64,000 nt of DNA, taken from positions 58,075-122,074 of the forward strand of contig JAJVIO010000027.1 of the NCBI GenBank assembly GCA_022071975.1, read 5' to 3'. The first letter of the stretch is position 1; each line of letters starts with the position of its first letter. The position numbers and the translations under genes are program-made. Positions 11,466 to 18,656 of the stretch are shown piece after piece. The notes under the pieces are model-generated. The model was given only the letters and a program-made list of their open reading frames with translations. It did no database searches and was not told the DNA's origin. Source of the stretch: Planctomycetota bacterium. Lineage in GTDB: Bacteria; Planctomycetota; UBA8742; UBA2392.

Positions 11466-11900
11466 TTACGGGGCTGGGTTTGCTTCGTCGGCCGTGGTCA
11501 GTTCTTTGCCCTCGTATCGGGACGGGCACTGCGTCTGCAGCAGCGTGGCCACGAACGCGCCGCGCTGCGGGTCATAGCGCCCTTCCATTGTGACGTGCGC
11601 CGCCTTCTTCAGGTTGGCCGGCACGTCGTCGCCCTCATAGATCACCTGCAGCACCGCGGGGTTGGCCGGCAGCGCCTGCCCCTCGGGGGGGATGTCCACG
11701 GCCGTGAACTGCGTCGGCCGGAACTGGCTTTGCACGGAGATCACCTGCGCCTTCACTTTTACGCGCTCGCCGCCGTATGAGCCGGAGCTGAGCTCGGGGA
11801 TGGTGCGGTACTCCGTGCCGCCCTCGAGCAGCGCGAGTGACACGGCGCCGCCGATGGCCGCGGCGAAAAGCACGATGACGATGATGACCTTGGCGCTCAT
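11466..11900 (-). CDS. ccmE: Haem chaperone CcmE, Cys-type (CxxxY)
   Basis: Start set at ATG 11900 (MSAKVIIVIV), trimming 29 residues from the track ORF; 144 aa, the usual CcmE length. One N-terminal TM helix anchors a periplasmic OB-fold. In place of the canonical haem-binding HxxxY the sequence reads QTQCPSRYEGK, i.e. CxxxY. This Cys variant is known from archaeal and some deltaproteobacterial/Gram-positive System I* CcmE proteins. First gene of ccmE-F-H-I-X-A. Confidence 0.88.
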   Translation of the reverse strand: MSAKVIIVIVLFAAAIGGAVSLALLEGGTEYRTIPELSSGSYGGERVKVKAQVISVQSQFRPTQFTAVDIPPEGQALPANPAVLQVIYEGDDVPANLKKAAHVTMEGRYDPQRGAFVATLLQTQCPSRYEGKELTTADEANPAP

Positions 11901-11945
11901 GGTTGGTTCCAAACAAATCGGGGGCGCGCTCGCCCCTGCTGAAAC

Positions 11946-11973
11946 TTTATAGCAGGGCCCTTGGCCCGGACAA
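11946..11973 (-). promoter_or_regulatory. Sigma-70 promoter of the ccm operon
   Basis: Minus-strand TTGTCC, a 16-nt spacer and TATAAA, with about 45 nt to the chosen ccmE ATG. The match to the consensus is good and no other strong candidate lies in the gap. Confidence 0.5.
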
Positions 11974-12038
11974 GCAAAAGCGGCCATCGATAGAACGCAT
12001 GGGCGTGCCCGGGGATTCGCACGATCCGGCCGATTGGG

Positions 12039-12665
12039 TCACTTTCCGGAGTCGGGCTCCAGTTCCTGTTGCAGCCTCCAGGTGAGAGGACCTTCGCGCT
12101 GGAAGGGGTAGTAGGGGAAGACCAGCCGCCAGTGGGTGCGTTCAGCCTCGGGTGAGTCCTCGACGAGGTAGGTGTTGGGCGAGGGGTGCTCAGTGCGCAC
12201 GAAGTAGCGGTCGCCGATCCAGAACCCCCGGGCCTGTTTTGCCGTGGGGGGCGCGTCGTCAATCTCCTGCTGGAACAGGAAGTCCTCTTCGTCGTTGTCG
12301 AGGCGCAGGCGCAGGCGCATGAGCGGCGCGCCGTCGTCGGGCCAGACGAAGCCCGCGGGGGCCAGCGGGTCGGGGCGCGGGGCGCGGTAGTCGTTGACCT
12401 CGACGACCTTTGCGCGGTCGATGAACGCGCCGACGCGGGGGCGGATCTCGGACCAACCGACGCGCAACATGTGCTCGCTGTACTCGCGAAGCACCGGTCT
12501 GCCCAAAGTGTGAAGAAAAAGTGAGGGATCATCTTCGCGGTATGCGTCGCGCATGACGTCGATGGAAGTGCGCGGCTCGGTGAGGCGCGGGCGCGCGGTC
12601 ACCGAGCAGGCGGATGCCAGCAATCCCGCGCAGATCAAGGCAAGGCAGGCGGCTGAGTATTTCAC
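12039..12665 (-). CDS. Lipoprotein of unknown function
   Basis: 208 aa. The N-terminus MKYSAACLALICAGLLASAC has a lipobox (LASAC), so it should be lipid-anchored. The body has no motif I recognise; it is acidic and mixed alpha/beta, with EEDFLFQQEIDD and a C-terminal THWRLVFPYYPFQREGPLTWRL. Transcribed divergently from the H1-like gene, with two TTGACG(C/T)GTCAA palindromes in the shared upstream region. It is separated from ccmE by about 140 nt. Confidence 0.8.
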   Translation of the reverse strand: MKYSAACLALICAGLLASACSVTARPRLTEPRTSIDVMRDAYREDDPSLFLHTLGRPVLREYSEHMLRVGWSEIRPRVGAFIDRAKVVEVNDYRAPRPDPLAPAGFVWPDDGAPLMRLRLRLDNDEEDFLFQQEIDDAPPTAKQARGFWIGDRYFVRTEHPSPNTYLVEDSPEAERTHWRLVFPYYPFQREGPLTWRLQQELEPDSGK

Positions 12666-12684
12666 GCGGCGTGTCCCGTGGCTG

Positions 12685-12696
12685 TTGACGCGTCAA
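12685..12696. promoter_or_regulatory. Palindrome TTGACGCGTCAA, copy 1
   Basis: Exact 12-bp palindrome in the divergent promoter region between the lipoprotein and the H1-like gene. The same 12-mer recurs at 29341, 37594 and 63237, and a one-base variant lies 34 nt away at 12730. Possible operator; the protein that binds it is unknown. Confidence 0.45.
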
Positions 12697-12729
12697 TGGA
12701 GAGGGGGCCGGAAGCTTTATCCGGACGTA

Positions 12730-12741
12730 TTGACGTGTCAA
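12730..12741. promoter_or_regulatory. Near-palindrome TTGACGTGTCAA, copy 2
   Basis: Second copy of the motif in the same intergenic region, with one mismatch to the palindrome. Two copies spaced 45 bp centre to centre suggest paired operator sites. Confidence 0.45.
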
Positions 12742-12769
12742 GTGTGTTGTTGCGGGGCATGATTTTTCT

Positions 12770-12797
12770 TTGACGGAAACTTGTGCACAGGATACTT
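12770..12797 (+). promoter_or_regulatory. Putative sigma-70 promoter of the H1-like gene
   Basis: TTGACG, a 16-nt spacer and ATACTT, about 47 nt before the ATG of the Lys/Ala-rich gene. The -35 is strong and the -10 moderate. Confidence 0.4.
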
Positions 12798-12843
12798 TTC
12801 ATCCATCGAGTGTGTGCGATTACGAAAGTCCAAGGAGGGGAGC

Positions 12844-12966
12844 ATGGCAGGTACCGCGAAGAAGAAGCCGGCTGCGAAGAAGAAGCCGGCCGCCAAGAAG
12901 GCCGCCAAGAAGCCGGCTGCGAAGAAGAAGCCCGCAGCCAAGAAGAAGACCGCCAAGAAGAAGTAA
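12844..12966 (+). CDS. Lys/Ala-rich histone H1-like DNA-binding peptide
   Basis: 40 aa: MAGTAKKK followed by PAAKKK / AAKK repeats to the stop. The track start at 12781 was rejected because AAGGAGGGG lies right before ATG 12844, an excellent RBS. The PAAKKK repeat is like the C-terminal tail of eukaryotic H1 and bacterial H1-like proteins (e.g. chlamydial HctB, AlgP-type). It should bind DNA or RNA without sequence preference and help compact the nucleoid. It has its own promoter and a downstream hairpin, so it is probably a monocistronic, well-expressed gene. Slipped-strand length variation is likely. Confidence 0.8.
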   Translation: MAGTAKKKPAAKKKPAAKKAAKKPAAKKKPAAKKKTAKKK

Positions 12967-13076
12967 CCACGCAGCACCCGCAGTAAACGCAAGACGCAGT
13001 AAAGCCAGACGAAGCACGTTTTCCAACCTAGCGTCCTGAAGTCAGGCCGCGAACCAAATAGCCAGCACACACTCGA

Positions 13077-13106
13077 GAGCCTCACTGTCCGCCAACAGTG
13101 AGGCTC
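13077..13106 (+). terminator. Hairpin terminator after the H1-like gene
   Basis: Perfect 11-bp stem GAGCCTCACTG / CAGTGAGGCTC with an 8-nt loop, followed by AACTCTTT. The strong stem and weak U tract suit a terminator for the plus-strand gene. Confidence 0.6.
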
Positions 13107-13145
13107 AACTCTTTAATCCACAACTTATCCGCAGGGCGACGGTTG

Positions 13146-13190
13146 AAAAAACGAACCGGGCCGGGAGAGCAGCGCTCCCCCGGCCCGGCA
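13146..13190 (-). terminator. Rho-independent terminator of the ribosomal/ssb operon
   Basis: On the minus strand a GC-rich hairpin (GCCGGGCCGGGGGAG with CTCCCGGCCCGG) is followed by TTCGTTTTTT, just after the rplI stop. Textbook intrinsic terminator. Confidence 0.85.
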
Positions 13191-13203
13191 TTCGTCAGGA
13201 AAA

Positions 13204-13656
13204 CTACTCGGACTGCGCCACGATCCACACGCGGCTCTGCACTTCGACGTCGTCGTGCAGGCGGATGTTGAAGCTGTAGGTGCCCAGCTCGCGGATGTGG
13301 TCGGACTCCAGCTCAACCTGGCTGGGCTTCAGGGTGACGCCCTCTTCCTTGAAGGCGTCGCAGATCACTTTCGGCGTCACGCTGCCGAACAGGTGGCCTT
13401 CGGGGCTGGCGCGCATCGGCACGGTGAGCTGCACCTTGCTGATCGCCTCGGCGATTTCCTGGGCGGTCTCGCGCTGTTTGACCTGGCGGGCCTCATAGGC
13501 GCGCTTCTCACCGGCCAGGCGGCGCAGGTTCTCGTCGCTGGCGGGCATGGCCAGGTTCTTGGGCAGCAGGTAGTTGCGGGCGTAGCCGTCGGTGACGTCC
13601 ACGACGTCGCCGCGCTTGCCCACCCCGCGGATGCTCTCTCTAAGCAGAAGTTTCAT
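13204..13656 (-). CDS. rplI: 50S ribosomal protein bL9
   Basis: 150 aa from ATG 13656 (MKLLLRESIRGVGKRGDVVDVTDGYARNYLLPKNLA), the conserved L9 N-domain and connecting helix. GGAGAGAG lies immediately upstream, so the 8 extra residues of the track ORF were dropped. The C-domain has GHLFGSVTPKVICDAF. Last gene of rplY-rpsF-ssb-rpsR-rplI, followed by the terminator. Confidence 0.95.
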   Translation of the reverse strand: MKLLLRESIRGVGKRGDVVDVTDGYARNYLLPKNLAMPASDENLRRLAGEKRAYEARQVKQRETAQEIAEAISKVQLTVPMRASPEGHLFGSVTPKVICDAFKEEGVTLKPSQVELESDHIRELGTYSFNIRLHDDVEVQSRVWIVAQSE

Positions 13657-13695
13657 TTCTCTCTCCAGTCGCACGGGCATTGCTGCCCGTGAAAG

Positions 13696-13965
13696 CTACT
13701 TGTTCACGAAGGGCAGCAGGGCCATGAAACGCGCGAGCTTCACGGCGTCGCGCACCATGGCCTGTTCGCGGTGGCTGGTGCCTGTGCGCTTGCGCGGCAG
13801 GATCTTGCCCACGCCGCTGACGAAGCGCGAAAGCGTGTCCACGTCCTTGTAGTCGATGAAGCCGCGCTGGTCTTTCGACAGCTTGTTCTGCACCGGCAGC
13901 AGCGTGCGTGTGCGCTTCTTCTTCTTTTTCTTCAGCTTGCTCTTGTTGATGCGGATGTTTCCCAT
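13696..13965 (-). CDS. rpsR: 30S ribosomal protein bS18
   Basis: 89 aa. [51 protein letters not shown] is the S18 core, including the conserved IDYKD and R-RTG motifs. The N-terminus carries a Lys run (KLKKKKKKR). AAGGAACTGACC precedes the ATG. Sits between ssb and rplI as in many bacteria; binds S6 in the 30S platform. Confidence 0.96.
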   Translation of the reverse strand: MGNIRINKSKLKKKKKKRTRTLLPVQNKLSKDQRGFIDYKDVDTLSRFVSGVGKILPRKRTGTSHREQAMVRDAVKLARFMALLPFVNK

Positions 13966-14003
13966 GGTCAGTTCCTTTACGCGGGGCTTCCCGCGGGTTG
14001 GGT

Positions 14004-14501
14004 TCAGTCAAGAGTGACGTCGTCGCCGACGTCCTCGTCGTAGGTTGCGTCTTCTTCCCGGCGCGGAGGCTCGGACAGGTCGTCCTCCATGCCGCCGGCG
14101 CTGTCGTCGTGGATCGTGTTGCCGCCCTTTTCCACGATACGGATGTGACGGCCGGAAGCGCTGCGTTCGACTTCGCGACGGATGAACTGCACGCTGTACG
14201 CGACCACGCGGATGCGCGAGCGGCGCTGGCCGTCGCCGGTGGTCCAGGTGTCCTGCTCGAGGCGCCCCTCGACGAAAACCGGCGAGCCCTTCTTGAGGTA
14301 CTCGGCGCAGCTTTCGGCCAGTTTGCGCCAGCTGACCACGTCAATGAAGCAGGTGCGATCGTGTTTCTCGCCGCTGCTGGTGGTGTAGCTGTCGCTGACC
14401 GCCAGGCGGAATTCCGTGACCGGGGTGCCCGACGGCGTGTGCCGCAGGTCCGGGTCGCGGGCGAGGTTTCCCACCAGGAACACCTTGTTCAGCGTAATCA
14501 T
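14004..14501 (-). CDS. ssb: Single-stranded DNA-binding protein
   Basis: 165 aa. [37 protein letters not shown]...[37 protein letters not shown] is the SSB OB-fold. A short acidic tail ends [12 protein letters not shown] rather than the usual DDDIPF tip, so the hydrophobic partner-binding end is altered. Coats ssDNA in replication and repair; co-transcribed with rpsF and rpsR. Confidence 0.95.
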   Translation of the reverse strand: MITLNKVFLVGNLARDPDLRHTPSGTPVTEFRLAVSDSYTTSSGEKHDRTCFIDVVSWRKLAESCAEYLKKGSPVFVEGRLEQDTWTTGDGQRRSRIRVVAYSVQFIRREVERSASGRHIRIVEKGGNTIHDDSAGGMEDDLSEPPRREEDATYDEDVGDDVTLD

Positions 14502-14544
14502 CTCACAGTCCGTTCGTCTCGGGTATCTTCAGCCGTGCGCTCGA

Positions 14545-14952
14545 TCAGTCCGCGATCGCGACTTCCTCTTCGTCCTTGCGCGACTCGACCTCCGCTTCGC
14601 GCGGGCGGGCGGGCTTGGTCTCGTAGCGCTTGAACCATTTCTCGATCGGCACGCCTTCGCGGTTGGTGAACAGGTAGCGCAGGATGCGCTCCGTCAGGCG
14701 GCACTCCAGCTCCATCTCCGCCAGCTTCAGCGTGTTGGCGCGGAAGGCGACCAGGATGTAAGCGCCGCGCTTGTTCTTGCGAACCTCGTAGGCCAGGCGC
14801 TGCTCGGCCCACAGTTCGGCGCGGATGATGGTTGCGCCGTGTTTCTCAAGCACATCCCTGCACAGGGCGACCGCCCCTTCCGGGTCCTTGTTCGCGAACC
14901 CGGAGTCCACGAGGAACAAGCCCTCGTAGGTCCTCTGTCCTGCATCTGCCAT
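14545..14952 (-). CDS. rpsF: 30S ribosomal protein bS6
   Basis: 135 aa. RTYEGLFLVDSGFA, AELWAEQRLAYEVRKNKRGAYILVAFRA and LTERILRYLFTN fit S6 throughout. An extended acidic/basic C-terminal tail (PREAEVESRKDEEEVAIAD) is common in S6. GGAGAAGTC precedes the ATG. First of the S6-SSB-S18-L9 block. Confidence 0.95.
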   Translation of the reverse strand: MADAGQRTYEGLFLVDSGFANKDPEGAVALCRDVLEKHGATIIRAELWAEQRLAYEVRKNKRGAYILVAFRANTLKLAEMELECRLTERILRYLFTNREGVPIEKWFKRYETKPARPREAEVESRKDEEEVAIAD

Positions 14953-15057
14953 GACTTCTCCTGCCCGGCATGAACGCGCCCCTTCGGTCTGCTCGCCCGG
15001 CGCCGCCGGGTGTCGGCGCCGGGAAGGGCGATGAATCGCGGGATGAGACCCGCGGGT

Positions 15058-15705
15058 TTACTTCTTGGCTGCCGGCTTGGCTGCTGCCGCGGGGGCTGCC
15101 GCCGCGGCCGGGGCCGCGCCAGGCGCCGCCGGGGCTGCGCCTGGGGTTTCCTCGATGGCGCGGCGCGCGTGGGCGCACTTCACCACGACGCCCTCCGGGT
15201 TCGGTACCAGCTCAGCGCCCTCGGGCAGCTTCAGGTCCTTGAAGCGCACGGAGTCGCCGACCTCGAGGTGCGTCACCTCAAGTTCGATGAACTTGGGAAT
15301 GCCGGCGGCCGGGCAGTGCACGTCCACGTCGCCGCGCATCACTTCCAGCAGGCCGCCGTGGGCCGCGCCGCGCGGGGTGCCCACGAACTTCAGCGGCAGC
15401 TTCAGGCGCACCTTGTCGTGCAGGTCGATGCGGATGAAATCGATGTGCTGCAGGTAGTCGCCCATGAAGTCGCGCTGCAGGCCGCGCACCAGCGCGGTCT
15501 GTTTGCCGTCGCCCATGTCGAGCTCGACTACGTGGTCCGCGTCGTGCACCAGCTTCTCGATGTCACGCAGTCTGAATTGAAGGTTGATGTTCTCGCTGCC
15601 GCGGCCGTAGAGCACGCCGGGCAGTCCGCCGTTGGCGCGCAGCTTGCGCATGGCCTTGGTGCCGCTGTTGGCGCGGCGCTCGGCCTTTAAAACCGGAATC
15701 TGCAT
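15058..15705 (-). CDS. rplY: 50S ribosomal protein bL25, CTC-type
   Basis: 215 aa from ATG 15705 (MQIPVLKAERRANSGTKAMRKLRANGGLPGVLYG), with GAGGTC upstream. The N-terminal L25 5S rRNA-binding domain is followed by the CTC beta-domain (VKLRLPLKFVGTPRGAAHGG...). It ends in an Ala/Pro-rich tail (GAAPAAPGAAPAAAAAP). The glmU-prs-ctc order is the classic one; pth, which often follows, is missing here. Confidence 0.93.
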   Translation of the reverse strand: MQIPVLKAERRANSGTKAMRKLRANGGLPGVLYGRGSENINLQFRLRDIEKLVHDADHVVELDMGDGKQTALVRGLQRDFMGDYLQHIDFIRIDLHDKVRLKLPLKFVGTPRGAAHGGLLEVMRGDVDVHCPAAGIPKFIELEVTHLEVGDSVRFKDLKLPEGAELVPNPEGVVVKCAHARRAIEETPGAAPAAPGAAPAAAAAPAAAAKPAAKK

Positions 15706-15785
15706 GTTGACCTCAGTAGTGGACCCCGTGCCTGCGTACCGCACCGTGCGGCGTGGCCTGCGCCGGGTTCGTTCCCGAAAAAGCG

Positions 15786-17567
15786 TTACTTCTTTACTTT
15801 CAAATCGACGGCTGCAAAGCCGCAGCGCTCCCCTTTCGGATCGCGGGCGAACACTTTGAGAATGTAGTCACCGGGCGCAAGGGGGGAGTCCAGTTTTCCG
15901 GCGAAGAATCGGCGGTAGCGCTTCACCTTGCTTCCGTCCTCCAGGGTGTCTTCCACAACACCATCGCCGGTCGCGGTTACCTTTACGCCGCACACCCGCT
16001 TGTTGTTGGAGACCGCGTGGTTGGCCGCGATCACTTCTTCGGCTGCGGTGCGCTTCTTCTCGTCGCTGCTTGTCAGGTCGGCCTTGTTGAATTCCTTGAC
16101 CGGGCTGGCAAGCGCCGTGCGGCGGCACTCGACCCAGAATTCGGTCTCCAGCTCGCCGAGCGCATCGAGGGACTCCAGGTGGAGCGACAACTCGTCACCG
16201 GAAAGCTCCAGCGGGCCGCCCGGCAGGCTGAGTTGCAACCTGGGGTACTGCATGCGCAGGCCGGGGTCGCCGGTCAGGTTGTAGAGGCTCAGGTGGCTCT
16301 GGTTCAGGCCGGCGCGCTCTTTCTCGGGGATGATGAACATCGCCATGGTGTCCAGCTTCTTGCGTTCCGGGTGCTCGCCCAGGATCAGCTCGCGCTTGGA
16401 CTTCAGGAAGGCCTGGCCCAGCGTGGGCGTGTTGCTGACGGAAAGCTCGTCCACCATCGCCAGCTCAAGCAGCGTGTTGCTGTAGGGGTGGCTGTCGCGG
16501 CTGCTGGCGATCACGGCCACGGGCGCCTTTTCAGTGAAGCAGATCTTTTCAGCCAGGCTGCCCTTTGGGTGGTCGAGGCGGCCGGTTTCGCAGGCGATGA
16601 TCATCATGACCGGCAGCTTGCCGTCCGGGATGTTGAATTTGCTGACGTCGTCGGCCGAAAGAATCGGGTAACGCGTGCGTTTGCCGTCCACCTCGACGTA
16701 CATGTCGTCGAGGCGGTCGTAGGCGCCGTGGCCCAGGTAGCAGAGCAGCAGGGCGCCGGCATTGGCCTCTTGGATCACCTTGTCGCTGAACTTGCTGGGC
16801 ACGTAGGCGTAGGAGCTGTTGATGTTGGCGTAGGTCATGCGCACGTTGTGGGCCTGCGACATCGACTCGGCGAACTGCATGAACAGCCGCTCCAGCATGG
16901 TGTCGATCATCGCGCCGAAGTGGCCCTCACCCGCGAAGAAGGTCAGGTTGCGCAGCCACTCGCCCTGCTTGGCCGCCTCGTAGGCCTTGACCTTGGCAAG
17001 CGCCAGGCGGGCCTCTTCAGGAGTGCGGGCGGGAATGCGCCCGACGGCGATGTCGGGCAGGCCGTCGTCGTCCTGCACCAGGTCGGCGTAGAAGTTATCT
17101 GTGGGGACGCGCTCGCGTCGGTTGGTGTCGGGGTTGCTGTCCATCTGGCGCGTGAGCATCCAGGGAATTTCGCTTTTCGGGTCGTAGGCCGTGGCGCTGT
17201 CGTTGGGGCAATCGCCCAGCAGCAGCACCTGGAAGCCCTCGCGGATCTCTTCGCCGCCGGCCTCGGCCAGGATCGCGCTCTTGATTTCGGTCAGGCCCGG
17301 TTCATCCGTTTCGTGCAGCTTGCCGATCGCGCCGACCGTCAGCACTTTGGTGACGCGCCCGTGGGATGTGCGGTAGTCAGCCCATTCCTTGGCGACTTCG
17401 GCCAGGCCGTCGGCGCTGATCACCAGGTAGTCCACGGCCGGCGCTTCGGGAGTGGTTTCGCCATCGGGCTTTTCGGCCGGCTTCTCATCCTGAGCGGCCG
17501 GCTGCGGCACGGAAACGAACATCAACGCGACGGCCAAGGCCGCGGCGATCAGCGGAAACTTATTCAT
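15786..17567 (-). CDS. Secreted peptidase C25 (gingipain)-family protein
   Basis: 593 aa from ATG 17567 (MNKFPLIAAALAVALMFVSVPQPAAQ), with AGGAG 7 nt upstream; the track used a TTG two codons earlier. Signal peptide, then DYLVISADGLAEVAKEWADYRTSHGRVTKVLTV and ILLGDCPND-type segments typical of C25. The likely catalytic His is in LLLCYLGHGAYDRLDD and the Cys in VMMIIACETGRLDHP, matching the gingipain His-Cys dyad arrangement. A C-terminal beta-sandwich follows. Exported caspase-fold cysteine peptidase; substrates unknown. Its place between prs and rplY, inside a housekeeping block, is odd. Confidence 0.8.
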   Translation of the reverse strand: MNKFPLIAAALAVALMFVSVPQPAAQDEKPAEKPDGETTPEAPAVDYLVISADGLAEVAKEWADYRTSHGRVTKVLTVGAIGKLHETDEPGLTEIKSAILAEAGGEEIREGFQVLLLGDCPNDSATAYDPKSEIPWMLTRQMDSNPDTNRRERVPTDNFYADLVQDDDGLPDIAVGRIPARTPEEARLALAKVKAYEAAKQGEWLRNLTFFAGEGHFGAMIDTMLERLFMQFAESMSQAHNVRMTYANINSSYAYVPSKFSDKVIQEANAGALLLCYLGHGAYDRLDDMYVEVDGKRTRYPILSADDVSKFNIPDGKLPVMMIIACETGRLDHPKGSLAEKICFTEKAPVAVIASSRDSHPYSNTLLELAMVDELSVSNTPTLGQAFLKSKRELILGEHPERKKLDTMAMFIIPEKERAGLNQSHLSLYNLTGDPGLRMQYPRLQLSLPGGPLELSGDELSLHLESLDALGELETEFWVECRRTALASPVKEFNKADLTSSDEKKRTAAEEVIAANHAVSNNKRVCGVKVTATGDGVVEDTLEDGSKVKRYRRFFAGKLDSPLAPGDYILKVFARDPKGERCGFAAVDLKVKK

Positions 17568-17639
17568 TGGCAAACTCCTGGGCCCACAAGCTCTGGGGAT
17601 AGTACGAATGAGACCAAAAACATCACGAGGGAACTGTCC

Positions 17640-17678
17640 CGGCGGCCAAGGCCGCCGGCCACGGGCGAGGCGCCCGTG
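17640..17678. repeat. Two adjacent GC-rich hairpins after prs
   Basis: CGGCGGCC-AA-GGCCGCCG is followed by CACGGGCG-AGG-CGCCCGTG. Tiny loops and perfect stems give the same style as the four-hairpin arrays at 24601 and 55613. May act as a terminator or mRNA end for glmU-prs, or be a dispersed palindromic repeat. Confidence 0.7.
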
Positions 17679-17687
17679 CCACTCGCA

Positions 17688-18641
17688 TCAGCCTTTGAAC
17701 AGCAGGCTGACCGACTCGTTGAAGTGGATGTTGCGGATCGCCGTGGCGAGCAGCTTGCTTACGCTCAGCACCTTGAGTGTGTCGAATTCCTTGCCCTCCA
17801 CCGGCACGGTGTCCGTCACGATGCATTCCTTGATCGGCGCGTTCTTGAGGCGCTCCACGGCGGGGCCGCAGAACAGGGCGTGCGTGCACGCCACGTAAAC
17901 TTCCTTGGCGCCGAATTTCATGCAGGCCTTGGCGGCGTCCACGATGCTGCCGCCGGTGGCGATCATGTCGTCGATCAGCACGCAGACCTGGCCGTCCACC
18001 TTGCCGATCATGTCCATCACCTCGGTCTCTTCGCCGCTGACGCGCCGCTTGTCCACGATCGCCAGCCCCGCGTTGAGACGCTTGGCGTAGCCGCGGGCGA
18101 CCTTGGAGCGCCCGACGTCCGGCGCCACGATGGTCATGTTCTTGATGCCCTTGCTTTCCTTCAGTTTCTCGAAGTACTCGTTGATCACCGGCGCCGCGTA
18201 CAGGTGATCCACGGGGATGTCGAAGAAGCCCTGGATCTGCGCCGCGTGCAGGTCCATGGTCAGCACGCGGTCGCAGCCGGCGCTTACCATGCAGTTGGCG
18301 ACCATCTTGGCGCTGATCGGCACGCGCCCTTCGTCTTTACGGTCTTTGCGCGCGTAGCCGTAGTAGGGGACCACGGCCGTGATGCGCTCGGCCGATGCTC
18401 TGCGCGCGGCGTCGGCAAACAGCAGGGCCTCCATCAGGTTGTCGTTGACGGGCGGGCAGGTGGACTGCACGAAGAATGTGTCCACGCCGCGGATGTCTTC
18501 TTCGATTTTGACGTCGATTTCACCGTCGGGGAACTTCTCGATGCGCGCGTGCCCCAGGGGAATCTCGAGGATGCTGCAGATGGCCTCCGCCAGCTTGCGG
18601 TTGCTGTTGCCGGCGAAGATCTTGAGTCCCTTGGTCCGCAT
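17688..18641 (-). CDS. prs: Ribose-phosphate pyrophosphokinase
   Basis: 317 aa, standard length. IFAGNSNRKLAEAIC, EKFPDGEIDVKI, VQSTCPPVNDNLMEALLFADAARRASA, RKDRKDEGRVPISAK and the PRPP loop CVLIDDMIATGGSI are all diagnostic. Makes PRPP from ribose-5-phosphate and ATP for purine, pyrimidine, His and NAD synthesis. AAAGGG precedes the ATG. 15 nt separates it from glmU. Confidence 0.97.
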   Translation of the reverse strand: MRTKGLKIFAGNSNRKLAEAICSILEIPLGHARIEKFPDGEIDVKIEEDIRGVDTFFVQSTCPPVNDNLMEALLFADAARRASAERITAVVPYYGYARKDRKDEGRVPISAKMVANCMVSAGCDRVLTMDLHAAQIQGFFDIPVDHLYAAPVINEYFEKLKESKGIKNMTIVAPDVGRSKVARGYAKRLNAGLAIVDKRRVSGEETEVMDMIGKVDGQVCVLIDDMIATGGSIVDAAKACMKFGAKEVYVACTHALFCGPAVERLKNAPIKECIVTDTVPVEGKEFDTLKVLSVSKLLATAIRNIHFNESVSLLFKG

Positions 18642-18656
18642 CGTTGTACCCTTTCG

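Noticed and set aside
12685-12696. FNR or HcpR-type site
   Set aside because: Those sites have TTGAT-N4-ATCAA or TTGAC-N4-GTCAA; here the spacer between TTGAC and GTCAA is 2 bp.
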